From contig NZ_CP046266.1 of the NCBI RefSeq assembly GCF_009720625.1, forward strand, positions 2,675,501 through 2,739,500: a DNA stretch of 64,000 nucleotides, in the 5' to 3' direction. The position numbers and the translations under genes are program-made. Each line of letters begins with the position of its first letter. The stretch's first letter is position 1. The notes under the pieces are model-generated. The model worked only from the letters and a program-made list of their open reading frames with translations, had not been told where the DNA came from and ran no database searches. The DNA comes from Metabacillus sediminilitoris. Lineage in GTDB: Bacteria; Bacillota; Bacilli; Bacillales; Bacillaceae. Below are positions 17,509 to 26,380 of the stretch, in pieces.

Positions 17509-19140
17509 ATGCCAAATAAATTAAAACTAATACTTCTTTATATCGTTTTTAGTTCATTATGGATCGTTATCACTGACAACTATATTGTCCTTAACGATAT
17601 ATCGAAAGAAAAACTATTTGTTTTTCAAAATGTTAAAGGCTTCATATTTATTGTATTAACTAGCATTTTTATATATTATTTAATATTAAAAAAAGAAGCT
17701 TATGAAAACGAAAAACAAGAAAAAAATAAATTAAATATCTTAATCAATTCAATGGTTGACTTTGTTAATTTCAAAGATGGAGAAGGAAGATGGATAAGAG
17801 CTAATGAGTTTGCGTTAAAAATGTTTCAACTCCAACATGTTGATTATCGAGGAAAAAAAGATTCAGAGCTTGCGAAGTATACTGATTTTTATGGCGATGC
17901 ACTGAGATTTTGTGAAATATCAGATGAAGAGGCTTGGTTAAAAGCGAAGCCAAGTAGATGCATAGAAAAAGTTCCTCAATATGATGGTTCACTTAGAACA
18001 TTTGATACGATGAAAATTCCAATTTTTGATGAATATGGTGCAAGACAAGAATTAGTCGTAATGGGCAGAGATATAACAGAGAAAATTGAGGCTGAAAAGA
18101 AATTAGCTGAGAGTGAACAACGATATAAATCACTTTTTGAGTTTAACCCTGAATTAGTATATATGATTGACCTGCATGGGAAGCTCACTAATGCAAATAC
18201 ACATTTTTACGAATATACAGGATTCCGAATCGAAGAATATATGCAAAAAACAATAATATCCCTTATCTCAAAAACAGATCGGAACCGTGTAATAAAAGCG
18301 TTTCGAGATGTAGTGAAAGAAAATAAATCATGGATTAATCAAGAAATAGAAATCAATCCGAAAGATAAAGCAAAGAAAATACTTCGATGTACTGCTGTCC
18401 CTATGATTATTAATAATGAGACAGTAGGGCTCATTGGATATGCAGCTGATATTACGAAAGAAAAAGAAACAGAACAATTACTTCGTAAAACAGAAAAATT
18501 ATCTGTTGTAGGAGAATTAGCTGCTAGTGTTGCTCACGAAATTAGGAATCCATTAACTTCATTAAAAGGGTTTGTTCAACTTTTACAAACAACAAGTAAT
18601 GAGAATGAAAATTATTATAAAATTATGCTTGATGAACTTGAGCGGATTAATATTATTGCAGGCGAGCTTTTAGTATTAGCAAAGCCGCAAAAAATACAAT
18701 TCCAAAAAAGGAACATTAACGAACTGTTAGCAAATGTTCAATCCTTATTAGAATCTGAAGCAAACCTTTATAATGTTCAGCTGGATATACAAACAAATAT
18801 ACATTTGCCACTAATAGATTGTGAACCAAATCAACTCAAACAACTATTTATAAATATTATAAAAAATTCGATTGAGGCAGCAGCAAAACATATACAAGTC
18901 CTTGTTGGAATGAAAGATAAAGAAACGATATATATACAATTTAAAGATGATGGATGTGGGATTGAAGAAGAGAGATTGAAGCATTTAGGCGAACCATTTT
19001 ATTCAATGAAAGAAAAAGGAACTGGATTGGGATTAACAGTTAGTTACAGAATTGTTGAGTCACACAAAGGTCAAATCGACTTTTCAAGTAAAGTAGATGG
19101 TGGGACAATTGTTGAGATATTACTCCCCATCAATAAATAA
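17509..19140 (+). CDS. PAS-domain sensor histidine kinase, sporulation-kinase type
   Basis: A membrane sensor kinase of 543 residues. Two transmembrane helices (about 4-22 and 38-58) are followed by two PAS domains (about 75-185 and 195-310), a HisKA dimerisation domain with phospho-acceptor His343 in ASVAHEIRNPLTSLKGFVQL, and a GHKL ATPase domain with the N box (IINIIKNSIEAA region) and KGTGLGLTVSYRIVE. The layout resembles the KinA-E kinases that feed the Spo0 phosphorelay, and no response regulator gene is next to it. The ATG at 17509 follows AAGGAG; the TTG at 17491 lies upstream of that SD. A terminator closes it at 19143. The signal it senses is unknown. Confidence 0.86.
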   Translation: MPNKLKLILLYIVFSSLWIVITDNYIVLNDISKEKLFVFQNVKGFIFIVLTSIFIYYLILKKEAYENEKQEKNKLNILINSMVDFVNFKDGEGRWIRANEFALKMFQLQHVDYRGKKDSELAKYTDFYGDALRFCEISDEEAWLKAKPSRCIEKVPQYDGSLRTFDTMKIPIFDEYGARQELVVMGRDITEKIEAEKKLAESEQRYKSLFEFNPELVYMIDLHGKLTNANTHFYEYTGFRIEEYMQKTIISLISKTDRNRVIKAFRDVVKENKSWINQEIEINPKDKAKKILRCTAVPMIINNETVGLIGYAADITKEKETEQLLRKTEKLSVVGELAASVAHEIRNPLTSLKGFVQLLQTTSNENENYYKIMLDELERINIIAGELLVLAKPQKIQFQKRNINELLANVQSLLESEANLYNVQLDIQTNIHLPLIDCEPNQLKQLFINIIKNSIEAAAKHIQVLVGMKDKETIYIQFKDDGCGIEEERLKHLGEPFYSMKEKGTGLGLTVSYRIVESHKGQIDFSSKVDGGTIVEILLPINK

Positions 19141-19142
19141 TG

Positions 19143-19179
19143 AGCCCTATGATTACAGAATCCACATAGGGCTTTTTAT
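19143..19179 (+). terminator. Terminator after the sensor kinase
   Basis: AGCCCTATG and CATAGGGCT form a perfect 9-bp stem, followed by TTTTATTTT. Confidence 0.85.
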
Positions 19180-19314
19180 TTTGGTGAAAAATAGCTGCAT
19201 CCACTATTCTTGGTAACTATAGAGGAAATGGTTGAGTATAAGTCATTTATATTAACTGTTTTCTTACATTACGAATAGATTAATAATACAGCTGATTTAT
19301 ACAGGAGGATTTTA

Positions 19315-19446
19315 ATGGAAGAGCATCGAGAGCTTTTTACTTATAATAAAAATTTTGTTAAAAAAAGAATAAAACGGTTTGCTAGAACAATCACCCCTAT
19401 ATTTTTGGCAGTAGTTATTCTATATTTGATTCAATATTTTACGTGA
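19315..19446 (+). CDS. 43-residue single-pass membrane peptide
   Basis: A very short gene with a strong SD (AGGAGG, 7 bases before the ATG). The peptide has a basic N-terminal half (KNFVKKRIKRFARTI) and one hydrophobic helix (FLAVVILYLIQYF), so it probably sits in the membrane with a positive inside. It ends 80 bp before the probable start of the next gene. It could be a small regulatory or sporulation membrane peptide; I do not recognise it. The RBS and amino acid pattern make it likely to be real. Confidence 0.55.
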   Translation: MEEHRELFTYNKNFVKKRIKRFARTITPIFLAVVILYLIQYFT

Positions 19447-19526
19447 ATGATATAAAAAACTCATCACCACTAGGTTCTTTTACCGTATATTATAGAGTGT
19501 TTAATAAAGATAAGGAGATGCTTAAT

Positions 19527-19940
19527 GTGCCTTATTATTTTTGTCATCCAATATATTATAATATGGGGAACGACGTGAACGGATATCCTAATAGACAAGT
19601 ACAATATATGCCATATAAACCTTATGACCAACGTCCGAGGAGACAATTTCCTGATGTAGATCCGACCTTTTTTGAGCAATCAGCAAAATCAATGCAAATG
19701 TTGATGAAGGATGCGAGTCTCGTTTTAAATCGGTTAGCAGATTCAAAAATATTTGCTGGTAAAGTCATGTCAGCTGCCCAACAATCAAATAAGAATGAAG
19801 TCGACAAGCTAATTAAATCAACCGGAATCAAATCAAAAGTTGAAACTACTTTTAACCCAGATGGAATCCATCTAAAGTTATCTTCAACAGTAGGTACTGC
19901 TGAATGCTGTCACCTGACCATTGCTCTAAGATGGTTATAA
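19527..19940 (+). CDS. Hypothetical protein, spore-coat-like N terminus
   Basis: A 137-residue protein from GTG 19527, which follows AAGGAG by 9 bases; the longer frame beginning at 19443 has no RBS and overlaps the small peptide gene. The N terminus is rich in Tyr, Pro and Asn (YYFCHPIYYNMGND, then YPNRQVQYMPYKPYDQ), like many Bacillus spore-surface proteins. The second half is a predicted helix (FFEQSAKSMQMLMKDASLVL) then a beta region with a CC pair near the end. Similar small coat-associated proteins (YuzC-type) are the closest idea, but this is uncertain. A terminator follows. Confidence 0.6.
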   Translation: MPYYFCHPIYYNMGNDVNGYPNRQVQYMPYKPYDQRPRRQFPDVDPTFFEQSAKSMQMLMKDASLVLNRLADSKIFAGKVMSAAQQSNKNEVDKLIKSTGIKSKVETTFNPDGIHLKLSSTVGTAECCHLTIALRWL

Positions 19941-19968
19941 AATAATCAAAGTTTCGTAGGAAAATGAG

Positions 19969-20003
19969 ATGGGGCTTTCATCATGTTAAAGTCCCATTTA
20001 ATT
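19969..20003 (+). terminator. Terminator hairpin
   Basis: ATGGGGCTTT and AAAGTCCCAT pair (one G-U), followed by TTAATTCT. The rest of the 303-bp gap to the next gene is AT-rich with no further feature that I can see. Confidence 0.6.
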
Positions 20004-20243
20004 CTATAAATGAATAATTTATTTTATATTGAAATATTCTGCAAATATCAACTACCTTTATCAATAATGTTTGCCTAGAAGATTATTTATACCTACATAT
20101 ATACATCCACAAGATGTTTTTTCCTTAAGATAGGATGTTTATTCAATTATATTCATTCGAAATAGCATAATATTTTTCCTATTTACATATTGTTTTGAAT
20201 ACCAATTTTACTGATTAATCCAAATCGAAGGTGGGATAAATAG

Positions 20244-20696
20244 ATGCCAAGCGAATTATATAAGGTTGTAGTAAATTTACCAATCTATTCAATTTGGAAC
20301 TTTGTAAGCGTGATGGATAATTGGGCGCCGCTTGTACCTGGATATATTGAGCATGAAATTATCAATGAAAAAGAGTCAATTTGGATGTTTAAAAGTGATT
20401 TTGGACTAATTAAGAAAAAGATCCAATTAAAAGTTGATATTATTAGCTGGACTGAACCCTCGAAAGTAACTTTTAATCTGACAGGAATAAATGAAAAAGC
20501 AACAGGTAGCGGATATTTTGAAGTACAGAAAATAGATGAAAAGAACACAACCATGATAGGTTACCTCGAAATTACGTCAGAAGGGGCAATGGCAAAAATG
20601 GTTAATTCCCAATTAAAGAAAAACCTTGTAGATATGACAAAAGAATTGACCGACGCAATTGTGGCAAAAATTGAAAAGCTCGAAAAGGTTAAATAA
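20244..20696 (+). CDS. SRPBCC-fold protein, CoxG-like
   Basis: A 150-residue START/SRPBCC-type ligand-binding protein. The pattern is that of the CoxG/SRPBCC family: a first strand and helix (YKVVVNLPIYSIWNFVSVMD with NWAPLVPGY), mid strands with GSGYFEVQKID, and a long C-terminal helix (NSQLKKNLVDMTKELTDAIV). The family binds hydrophobic ligands or assists carbon monoxide dehydrogenase maturation; no CO dehydrogenase is next to it. The RBS GGTGGG precedes the ATG. Ligand unknown. Confidence 0.75.
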   Translation: MPSELYKVVVNLPIYSIWNFVSVMDNWAPLVPGYIEHEIINEKESIWMFKSDFGLIKKKIQLKVDIISWTEPSKVTFNLTGINEKATGSGYFEVQKIDEKNTTMIGYLEITSEGAMAKMVNSQLKKNLVDMTKELTDAIVAKIEKLEKVK

Positions 20697-20833
20697 TTCC
20701 TATTTAATAAATGATGAATTTATAAAGGATTATTCTCTTTTTACAAGTATTAAATCTTGTCTAGTGCAATAGTTGTGATGGCCCTTGCTAATATGCAATA
20801 AAATACAGGAGTACATTCAATGGAGGTGATGTC

Positions 20834-21262
20834 ATGGCAGTTGTGAAGGCTACTGAAGCAGATATCGACCTCTTAGCAAGATTGCTTAGAGCTGAAGCCG
20901 AGGGCGAAGGGATACAAGGGATGCTGATGGTAGGAAATGTGGGGATTAACCGAATTAGAGCAAATTGTTCAGATTTTAAAGGACTGCGTACGATTCCGCA
21001 AATGATCTATCAACCACATGCTTTTGAAGCTACGATAAAAGGTTACTTCTAACAAAGGTCTCGGGAAAGCGAAAAACGGTTAGCACGTCGCGTTATTAAT
21101 GGGGAAAGGTTATGGCCGGCACGATTTAGTTTATGGTATTTTCGACCAGTTGGCGATTGTCCTCCACAATGGTATAATCAACCGCATGTTGCTCGTTACA
21201 AACTTCATTGTTTTTATGAACCAACAGCTGAAACATGTGAGAATATTTATAATACATTTTAA
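20834..21262 (+). pseudogene. cwlJ: Spore cortex hydrolase CwlJ, interrupted by one in-frame TAA
   Basis: CwlJ degrades the spore cortex at germination. The frame from ATG 20834 (RBS GGAGGTG) reads the catalytic N terminus (LLARLLRAEAEGEGIQGMLM) and IPQMIYQPHAFEATIKGYF, then meets TAA at 21050-21052. The same frame continues without shift through the rest of CwlJ (SEKRLARRVINGERLWPARF, CFYEPTAETCENIYNTF) to a stop at 21262. The total of 142 residues equals the usual CwlJ length, and the stop falls where the family has Tyr (GYFY). It is a nonsense-type lesion (TAT or TAC to TAA) rather than a frameshift. GerQ is not seen nearby. Confidence 0.85.
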
Positions 21263-21303
21263 TAGGCTAATAACTTCATTTGTATATGTTGAATTATAAA
21301 CAG

Positions 21304-21332
21304 AAAACAGCCGATGTTTGGCTGTTTTTTCT
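21304..21332 (+). terminator. Terminator after cwlJ
   Basis: AAAACAGCC and GGCTGTTTT form a 9-bp stem with a 7-base loop and a T-rich tail. The 250 bp from here to the ada start hold a short frame ending ITPTGQLKMHLPEQ that may be the tail of another lost gene, but it is not assignable. Confidence 0.8.
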
Positions 21333-21581
21333 TTTATAAGAAATTTTAAGTTAACTTAAAAATTAGAATGCAGATATAGAGCAAGGCGTAATGGGGATAT
21401 ATCAGCGATATTCCTGAAAAATCAATTACACCTACAGGGCAACTCAAAATGCATTTGCCAGAACAATAGAAATTTCTTAAGCAATTTTTATAAATAGATC
21501 ATTTTCAAAATCTTACTATAATATTTCTTACATCCTCCATTACAGTGAATGATTGTTATAATTAATATTGAGGTGTGAATA

Positions 21582-22199
21582 ATGTCCAGTATTTCCGGTA
21601 AAGGTATGATTGACAATCAAAGCAATCAAATTTATTATCATGATCATTTATTGGCAGATGAAAAATGGAAGGCATATATAGAAAATGATGCTGCGTTTAA
21701 CAATCAATTTTTGTAAGCTGTTATAACCACAAAGATATTTTGTAAACTTTCATGTAAATCACGCTTGCCAAAAAAAGAAAATGTCCGTATTTTTTTTCGC
21801 GCTGAACAAGCATTGTCTGAAGAGTTTAGCCCTTGTAAACGTTGTTACCCAATTAATGAACTCTTACCTGATAATGAATTGATCGATACCATCACCAAAT
21901 ACATTGATCCCCATTTTACTGAAAAGCTAACACTGAAATTTTTGTCAGATATTAGCCATGGTAGCCCTTATCATTTGCAACGTACATATAAAAAAATAAC
22001 AGGGATAACGCCTGTGCAATATATACAAAATGTCAGGTTAAATACAGCTAAATCATATTTACTGCATACTGATAAAGTTGATGTGGATATTGCAAGCACT
22101 GTTGGTATAACAAATACATCCTATTTTGTAACCTTGTTTAAAAAGAAAACAGGACCAACTCCTAATCAATTTCGACAAATACAGCAAAATTTACAATAG
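21582..22199 (+). pseudogene. adaA: AdaA: methylphosphotriester-DNA methyltransferase and AraC activator, with one in-frame TAA
   Basis: AdaA takes methyl groups from DNA phosphotriesters and then activates the adaptive response. From ATG 21582 (RBS GAGGTG) the frame reads ADEKWKAYIENDAAFNNQFL and hits TAA at 21714-21716; it goes on in the same frame with TKIFCKLSCKSR (Zn/methyl-acceptor Cys region), PCKRCYP, and an AraC DNA-binding domain (SPYHLQRTYKKITGITPVQY, VGITNTSYFVTLFKKKTG) to 22199. The family has Tyr at the stop (QFFYAV). An internal start could give a shorter product lacking only the first 45 residues. adaB follows with an 8-bp gap, as in the B. subtilis adaAB operon. Confidence 0.85.
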
Positions 22200-22207
22200 G
22201 TGATGAA

Positions 22208-22732
22208 ATGAGTACAAAAAATAATCTGACCATATATTGGTCTTTGCTAAATTATAAGGAATGGAATTTATATCTTGCAGCAACTGCAAAAGGTTTATGC
22301 TTCGTAGGTTCTCAAAATATGCCGTTTGATGAATTGTCAGTTTGGGCAAATAAGCGTTTTCCTGGAATTCCTCTAACAGAAGACCGTGAAATACTAATAC
22401 CTTATGAAAGTGAGGTAATTGAGTATTTAGAAGGGAAAAGGAAATGTTTTACTGTCTCATATGATGTGAAGGGAACACCATTCCAACAGGCAGTTTGGAG
22501 TGCACTTAGTGAAATTCCTTATGGTCACACGAAAACGTATTCTGACATAGCCAATATTATAAAAAAACCTGCTGCTGTGCGTGCTGTAGGTACTGCAATT
22601 GGTGCAAATCCCTTATTAATCGCCGTACCGTGTCATCGTATAGTAGGTAAAAATGGAAATCTAACTGGCTACAGAGGTGGATTGGATATGAAGAGTGATC
22701 TCTTGGATATTGAACGAAAAGGTTTAATTTAA
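22208..22732 (+). CDS. adaB: Methylated-DNA-protein-cysteine methyltransferase
   Basis: A 174-residue O6-methylguanine-DNA methyltransferase (Ogt/AdaB). It moves the methyl or alkyl group from O6-methylguanine to its own Cys. The active-site motif AVPCHRIVG is intact (Cys142), as are the helix-turn-helix FQQAVWSALSEIPYGHTKTY and the conserved GANPLLIAVPCHR. Start ATG 22208 follows GGTGATGA, 8 bp after adaA. With adaA interrupted upstream, inducible control of the pair is probably lost unless a short AdaA is made. Length and motifs indicate an active protein. Confidence 0.92.
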   Translation: MSTKNNLTIYWSLLNYKEWNLYLAATAKGLCFVGSQNMPFDELSVWANKRFPGIPLTEDREILIPYESEVIEYLEGKRKCFTVSYDVKGTPFQQAVWSALSEIPYGHTKTYSDIANIIKKPAAVRAVGTAIGANPLLIAVPCHRIVGKNGNLTGYRGGLDMKSDLLDIERKGLI

Positions 22733-22779
22733 TGTTCCAAGCAGAAAAACAAGCTTTCTTAGAAAGTAAATATCATGAA

Positions 22780-23111
22780 AAGTGAATTATTCTATAAAAA
22801 TCCAAAAACTATATTAAATAAAGGCACTGGATATCTTTTCCGGTTATAGCCATTCGCTTAACATTTATACAGGATGTTCATTCGGTTGTTCATATTGGTA
22901 TGTAAGACAAATGCCAGTATCACTCTTTCGGGATATAGAGTGGGGGAAGTGGGTTGATATGAAGAATGGTGCAGGAACTATATTAAGTAAGGAACTTACA
23001 AGAGCTATAACAAAAGGAAAGGTTTCAATTTTTATATCATCGAGCACAGATCCGTATAACCAATCGAACATAAAGAAAAAGTGACTAGATCACTACTCCA
23101 GGTTATGGTAT
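22780..23111 (+). pseudogene. Radical-SAM (SplB-like) protein remnant
   Basis: Three frames carry pieces of a radical-SAM protein of the spore-photoproduct-lyase type: ELFYKNPKTILNKGTGYLF, then GYSHSLNIYTGCSFGCSYWY with FRDIEWGKWVDMKNGAGTIL and SSSTDPY, then IEHKEKVTRSLLQVMV. The family cluster CxxxCxxC would be CSFGCSYC; here the third Cys is Trp (TGG). Frame changes near 22842 and 23060, loss of the last iron ligand, and loss of the C-terminal half show it is dead. It sits beside ada genes, a DNA-repair neighbourhood. Beyond it, to 23276, another broken frame (HKARLGKPKPEYIIVQK) is not identified. Confidence 0.65.
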
Positions 23112-23418
23112 AAAATTAGAAATATGAAGATTATTGGAAAATATGGGGGAAAAGTGAAGCACATATTGCAGGTCATAAAGCAAGGCTTGGTAAACCAAAG
23201 CCAGAATATATCATAGTTCAGAAGGAGGATTATATGATGTGAAAGTGTCAAAGAAAGAAATTGAACAAAATAATTAACATAATTATTTGAAATTACATAT
23301 CTGTTCTTTTGCAAATATAATGCATATACAAAGATAACTCTAGAATAGAAGTGATTGCCGATTTAGCACTCACTTCTATTTTTCATTTAAATAAAAGGTA
23401 TGAATCGAACAATCCCCA

Positions 23419-24420
23419 TTAATTTGTTAACTTGTTGCGATCTTCAATTTGTGGAGGTTCTTCCATCCAGCCATTTTTAATCATAATCTTTCCGCCATCT
23501 TGAGCGAAAGTGAAAATATCTTTTACAAGAAACCCCATTTTTGCAGGTAAGTCACTACGTAAACTAAATGCACCGCCTAAAGCATTACTACCAAGTCCAA
23601 ATGAAGCTAATAAACTGGAATTATACATCATTAATTTATCAGAAAAAGGTGCTGTTTTTGATGTTGTTGCTTTACCTGCATGTGTAGCTGGCGGTTCAAT
23701 AAAACTTTCACGCAAAAATTCACCTAAATCAATCTCAATTTTTTTAGATAATTTCATACCTTTAACAAAATAATCTTGTACCTCAGGATTTTTAGCTACT
23801 TGAGCAAAGCCAATCATTAATTGCATCCCGATAAGATTTGTTTCGATCGCATGATGGATAAGTGAAACTTCAACTGTATTTAAAGATCTCTTCTCACTAA
23901 ACCAATGAAAACCATCCATATAATTTTTATCATTAACAAAATGGACTTCTTTTGGCATTGAAACTAAAGCCGGGCGTACTAAGACTCCTTTTTCTAGTAG
24001 GAGTTGGGTTGAGAGACTATTCATTTCCTGAGATTTTGCAGTCAATCCTATAAAAAAGTCCTCAATATCCTTTCGATAGGACATGCCTGTAAACAGAGCA
24101 TAAAGACTCATTTCAACCTTAGTCATCATATGCAAGTACAATATATCGTACATGTAGTCATATAATTTTGGAACACCTTTATGTATATCGCTTTCAGTAA
24201 AACCAATAGGTACTACTGCACCTTCTTGCTGGAGAATGATTGTAATCTTCTCAGCGTTTTTAGCAGCATTTTCATGATGCATTTGTAAAAGTAGTTTTTC
24301 TTCATGATCCGCGTGCTCTATAAAATGCTCTAATACCCTGAGCATCATTGTTTTTTCTTGATAGGTCATCCACAAATTTGCTAATTCTGAAGCTGAAATA
24401 GGCACTTGACTTGAAGACAT
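23419..24420 (-). CDS. Two-domain DUF3231 protein
   Basis: A 333-residue helical protein made of two DUF3231 domains in tandem: about residues 10-165 (ELANLWMTYQEKTMMLRVLE, then QEGAVVPIGFTESDIHKGVP) and 180-325 (HHAIETNLIGMQLMIGFAQV, then LRESFIEPPATH). Both carry the family pattern of a Gly-Leu-Val-rich helix followed by a Pro-rich break. No catalytic motif is visible. AGGAGGG precedes the ATG. The function of the family is unknown; it may be a ferritin-like four-helix fold, but that is a guess. Confidence 0.78.
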   Translation of the reverse strand: MSSSQVPISASELANLWMTYQEKTMMLRVLEHFIEHADHEEKLLLQMHHENAAKNAEKITIILQQEGAVVPIGFTESDIHKGVPKLYDYMYDILYLHMMTKVEMSLYALFTGMSYRKDIEDFFIGLTAKSQEMNSLSTQLLLEKGVLVRPALVSMPKEVHFVNDKNYMDGFHWFSEKRSLNTVEVSLIHHAIETNLIGMQLMIGFAQVAKNPEVQDYFVKGMKLSKKIEIDLGEFLRESFIEPPATHAGKATTSKTAPFSDKLMMYNSSLLASFGLGSNALGGAFSLRSDLPAKMGFLVKDIFTFAQDGGKIMIKNGWMEEPPQIEDRNKLTN

Positions 24421-24720
24421 AGTCTTACCCTCCTAATTTTATTTTCATATTATAACCATTCATAAATTAATTTATGAATAAACAATATAAAAAATCAAAT
24501 TAGCCGATTCATTTTCTTATTCAAGGTTAATTCAGATTGGATTTGTCATGTGTTCCGATCTTTAACTAACAGAGATAAAATTAAAAAGACTTGCCACTTT
24601 TATGTTCTTTAAATTTTTTATTAAAATTTTATATAAAAGATTGATCAATGCTGCAACTTATTTTATAATGAAACGAAATAATTCATATAATTATACTAGG
24701 AATTAACGAGGAGGATAGCC

Positions 24721-25788
24721 ATGATTCAAATGTTAATAACTGGCCTAATTTGTGGTATATTACTAGGTTTTGTCATGCAAAGAGGGCGTTTTTGTTTAAC
24801 TGGTGGCTTTAGAGATATGTATATTGCGAAAGATAATCGTATGTTTTATGCTTTATTAATCGCAATCGCTGTACAAAGTGTTGGTGTATTTGCTTTAATT
24901 CAATTCGGTGTATTTGAATTTTCAGCAGGTGCATTTCCTTGGTTAGCCGTTATAGTAGGTTCTTTTATTTTTGGAATTGGAATTGTTCTTGCTGGAGGAT
25001 GTGCTACAGGAACATGGTATCGGGCTGGGGAAGGCTTACTTGGAAGCTGGATCGCTCTATTTGGTTATATGGCTATGAGTGCAATTATGAAATCTGGTCC
25101 ATTGATGCCAGTAAATACTTCTATTCAATCTGTTCAACTAGGTAGTAACTCTATTTCTGAAACAACCGGAATACCAACTTGGATTTTTATTGTCGTTTTG
25201 GTTACGATTGTGGCAGCTATAGTTATTAGAGAACTTAAAAAGCCAAAAGTTTTCATTCCACAAATGAAACCTAAGCGTACTGGTCTTTCTCATTTACTAT
25301 TTGAAAAAAGATGGCATCCATTTTTTACAGCTACATTAGTCGGTATCATTGCTATTCTTGCATGGCCGCTTAGTGTTGCGACAGGAAGAATAGGTGGTCT
25401 TGGAATTACCACTCCGTCTGCAAATATTCTTCAATTTTTAGTAACAGGTGATCAAACTTTAATCAATTGGGGCGTTTTCCTTGTACTTGGAATTTTCTTA
25501 GGCTCGTTCATTGCCGCAAAGGCAAGTCGGGAATTTCGCTTTAGAATGCCTGATGCAAAAACTGGTATTACTAGTTTTATAGGTGGAAATGTAATGGGAT
25601 TTGGTGCTAGTTTAGCTGGCGGATGTTCAATTGGAAATGGATTAGTCATGACTGCTATGATGACATGGCAAGGTTGGGTTGCATTACTATTTATGATATT
25701 AGGTACATGGACAGCTTCTTATTTTGTATTTGTTCGACCACGAATTAAAAAAACTGTTGCTTCTGCTACAACAGTAACAACGGCATAG
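24721..25788 (+). CDS. tsuA: YeeE/YedE-type thiosulfate transporter
   Basis: A 355-residue polytopic membrane protein of the YeeE family. Two repeated halves each carry conserved Cys-Gly motifs: RGRFCLTGGFRDMY and LAGGCATGTWYRAGEGLLGS in the first, SLAGGCSIGNGLVMTAMMTW in the second. In the YeeE structure studied by others, three Cys pass thiosulfate through the membrane; matching Cys are present here. The next gene, 12 bp downstream, encodes a TusA-like protein, as in E. coli yeeED (tsuAB). Start ATG follows GAGGAGG. Function as thiosulfate import is inferred from family plus neighbour. Confidence 0.85.
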   Translation: MIQMLITGLICGILLGFVMQRGRFCLTGGFRDMYIAKDNRMFYALLIAIAVQSVGVFALIQFGVFEFSAGAFPWLAVIVGSFIFGIGIVLAGGCATGTWYRAGEGLLGSWIALFGYMAMSAIMKSGPLMPVNTSIQSVQLGSNSISETTGIPTWIFIVVLVTIVAAIVIRELKKPKVFIPQMKPKRTGLSHLLFEKRWHPFFTATLVGIIAILAWPLSVATGRIGGLGITTPSANILQFLVTGDQTLINWGVFLVLGIFLGSFIAAKASREFRFRMPDAKTGITSFIGGNVMGFGASLAGGCSIGNGLVMTAMMTWQGWVALLFMILGTWTASYFVFVRPRIKKTVASATTVTTA

Positions 25789-25800
25789 GAGAGATGAGAT

Positions 25801-26034
25801 ATGAAAAAAACATTAGAAGTTATGGGTCAAGTTTGCCCTTTCCCATTAATTGAAGCAAAAAAAGAAATTGAAGATATCGGTTCTGGAGATGAATTGGTTA
25901 TTAATTTTGATTGTACACAAGCAACAGAAAGTATTCCTCGCTGGGCTGCTGAAGAAGGTCATACTATAACAAATTATGAACAACTCAGTGATGCAGCATG
26001 GACGATTACTGTACAAAAAAATAGTCTAGTATAG
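25801..26034 (+). CDS. tsuB: TusA-like sulfur carrier of the thiosulfate importer
   Basis: A 77-residue TusA/SirA-fold protein. The active-site motif CPFPLIEAKKEI (Cys12) is intact, with the usual GDELVINFDC strand and a C-terminal strand. TusA-type proteins carry sulfur as a persulfide; beside YeeE they accept sulfur from imported thiosulfate. It is co-transcribed with the transporter (12-bp gap, RBS GGAGAGATGAG) and ends in a clear terminator. Confidence 0.88.
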   Translation: MKKTLEVMGQVCPFPLIEAKKEIEDIGSGDELVINFDCTQATESIPRWAAEEGHTITNYEQLSDAAWTITVQKNSLV

Positions 26035-26050
26035 GCTAGCAATTTTCTGG

Positions 26051-26087
26051 GCATGAATTCGGTATTAGACCGGATTCATGCTTTTTC
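26051..26087 (+). terminator. Terminator of the tsuAB unit
   Basis: GCATGAATTCGG and CCGGATTCATGC form a 12-bp stem with one G-T pair, followed by five T. The remaining 290 bp before the next gene are AT-rich and show nothing further. Confidence 0.88.
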
Positions 26088-26380
26088 ATTTGCCATAACT
26101 TCAATTAATTGTATAAAAATGGGGAAAGGCTAAGTAAATATGATGTATTAATATCACAAGACTCCGATGTTAAGATAAACTAACAGTTTTAGGTTAATCA
26201 AATAATGTATCAAGGAACCTAAATAATAATGTATTCCTTACACGCAAGACACACTATAACGTGAGAATTTAATGGATAGAAGATTTAAAATTATACTTTG
26301 CAAAATAATAATTTTAAAACCTTTGAGCAAATTTTCACTAATTCCATATTGTATATAAAAACATATGAGGTGTTGTCAGC

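Noticed and set aside
24660..24710. CymR-like sequence (GGAATTA) before tsuA
   Set aside because: Only a partial half-site; I could not align it to a full consensus.
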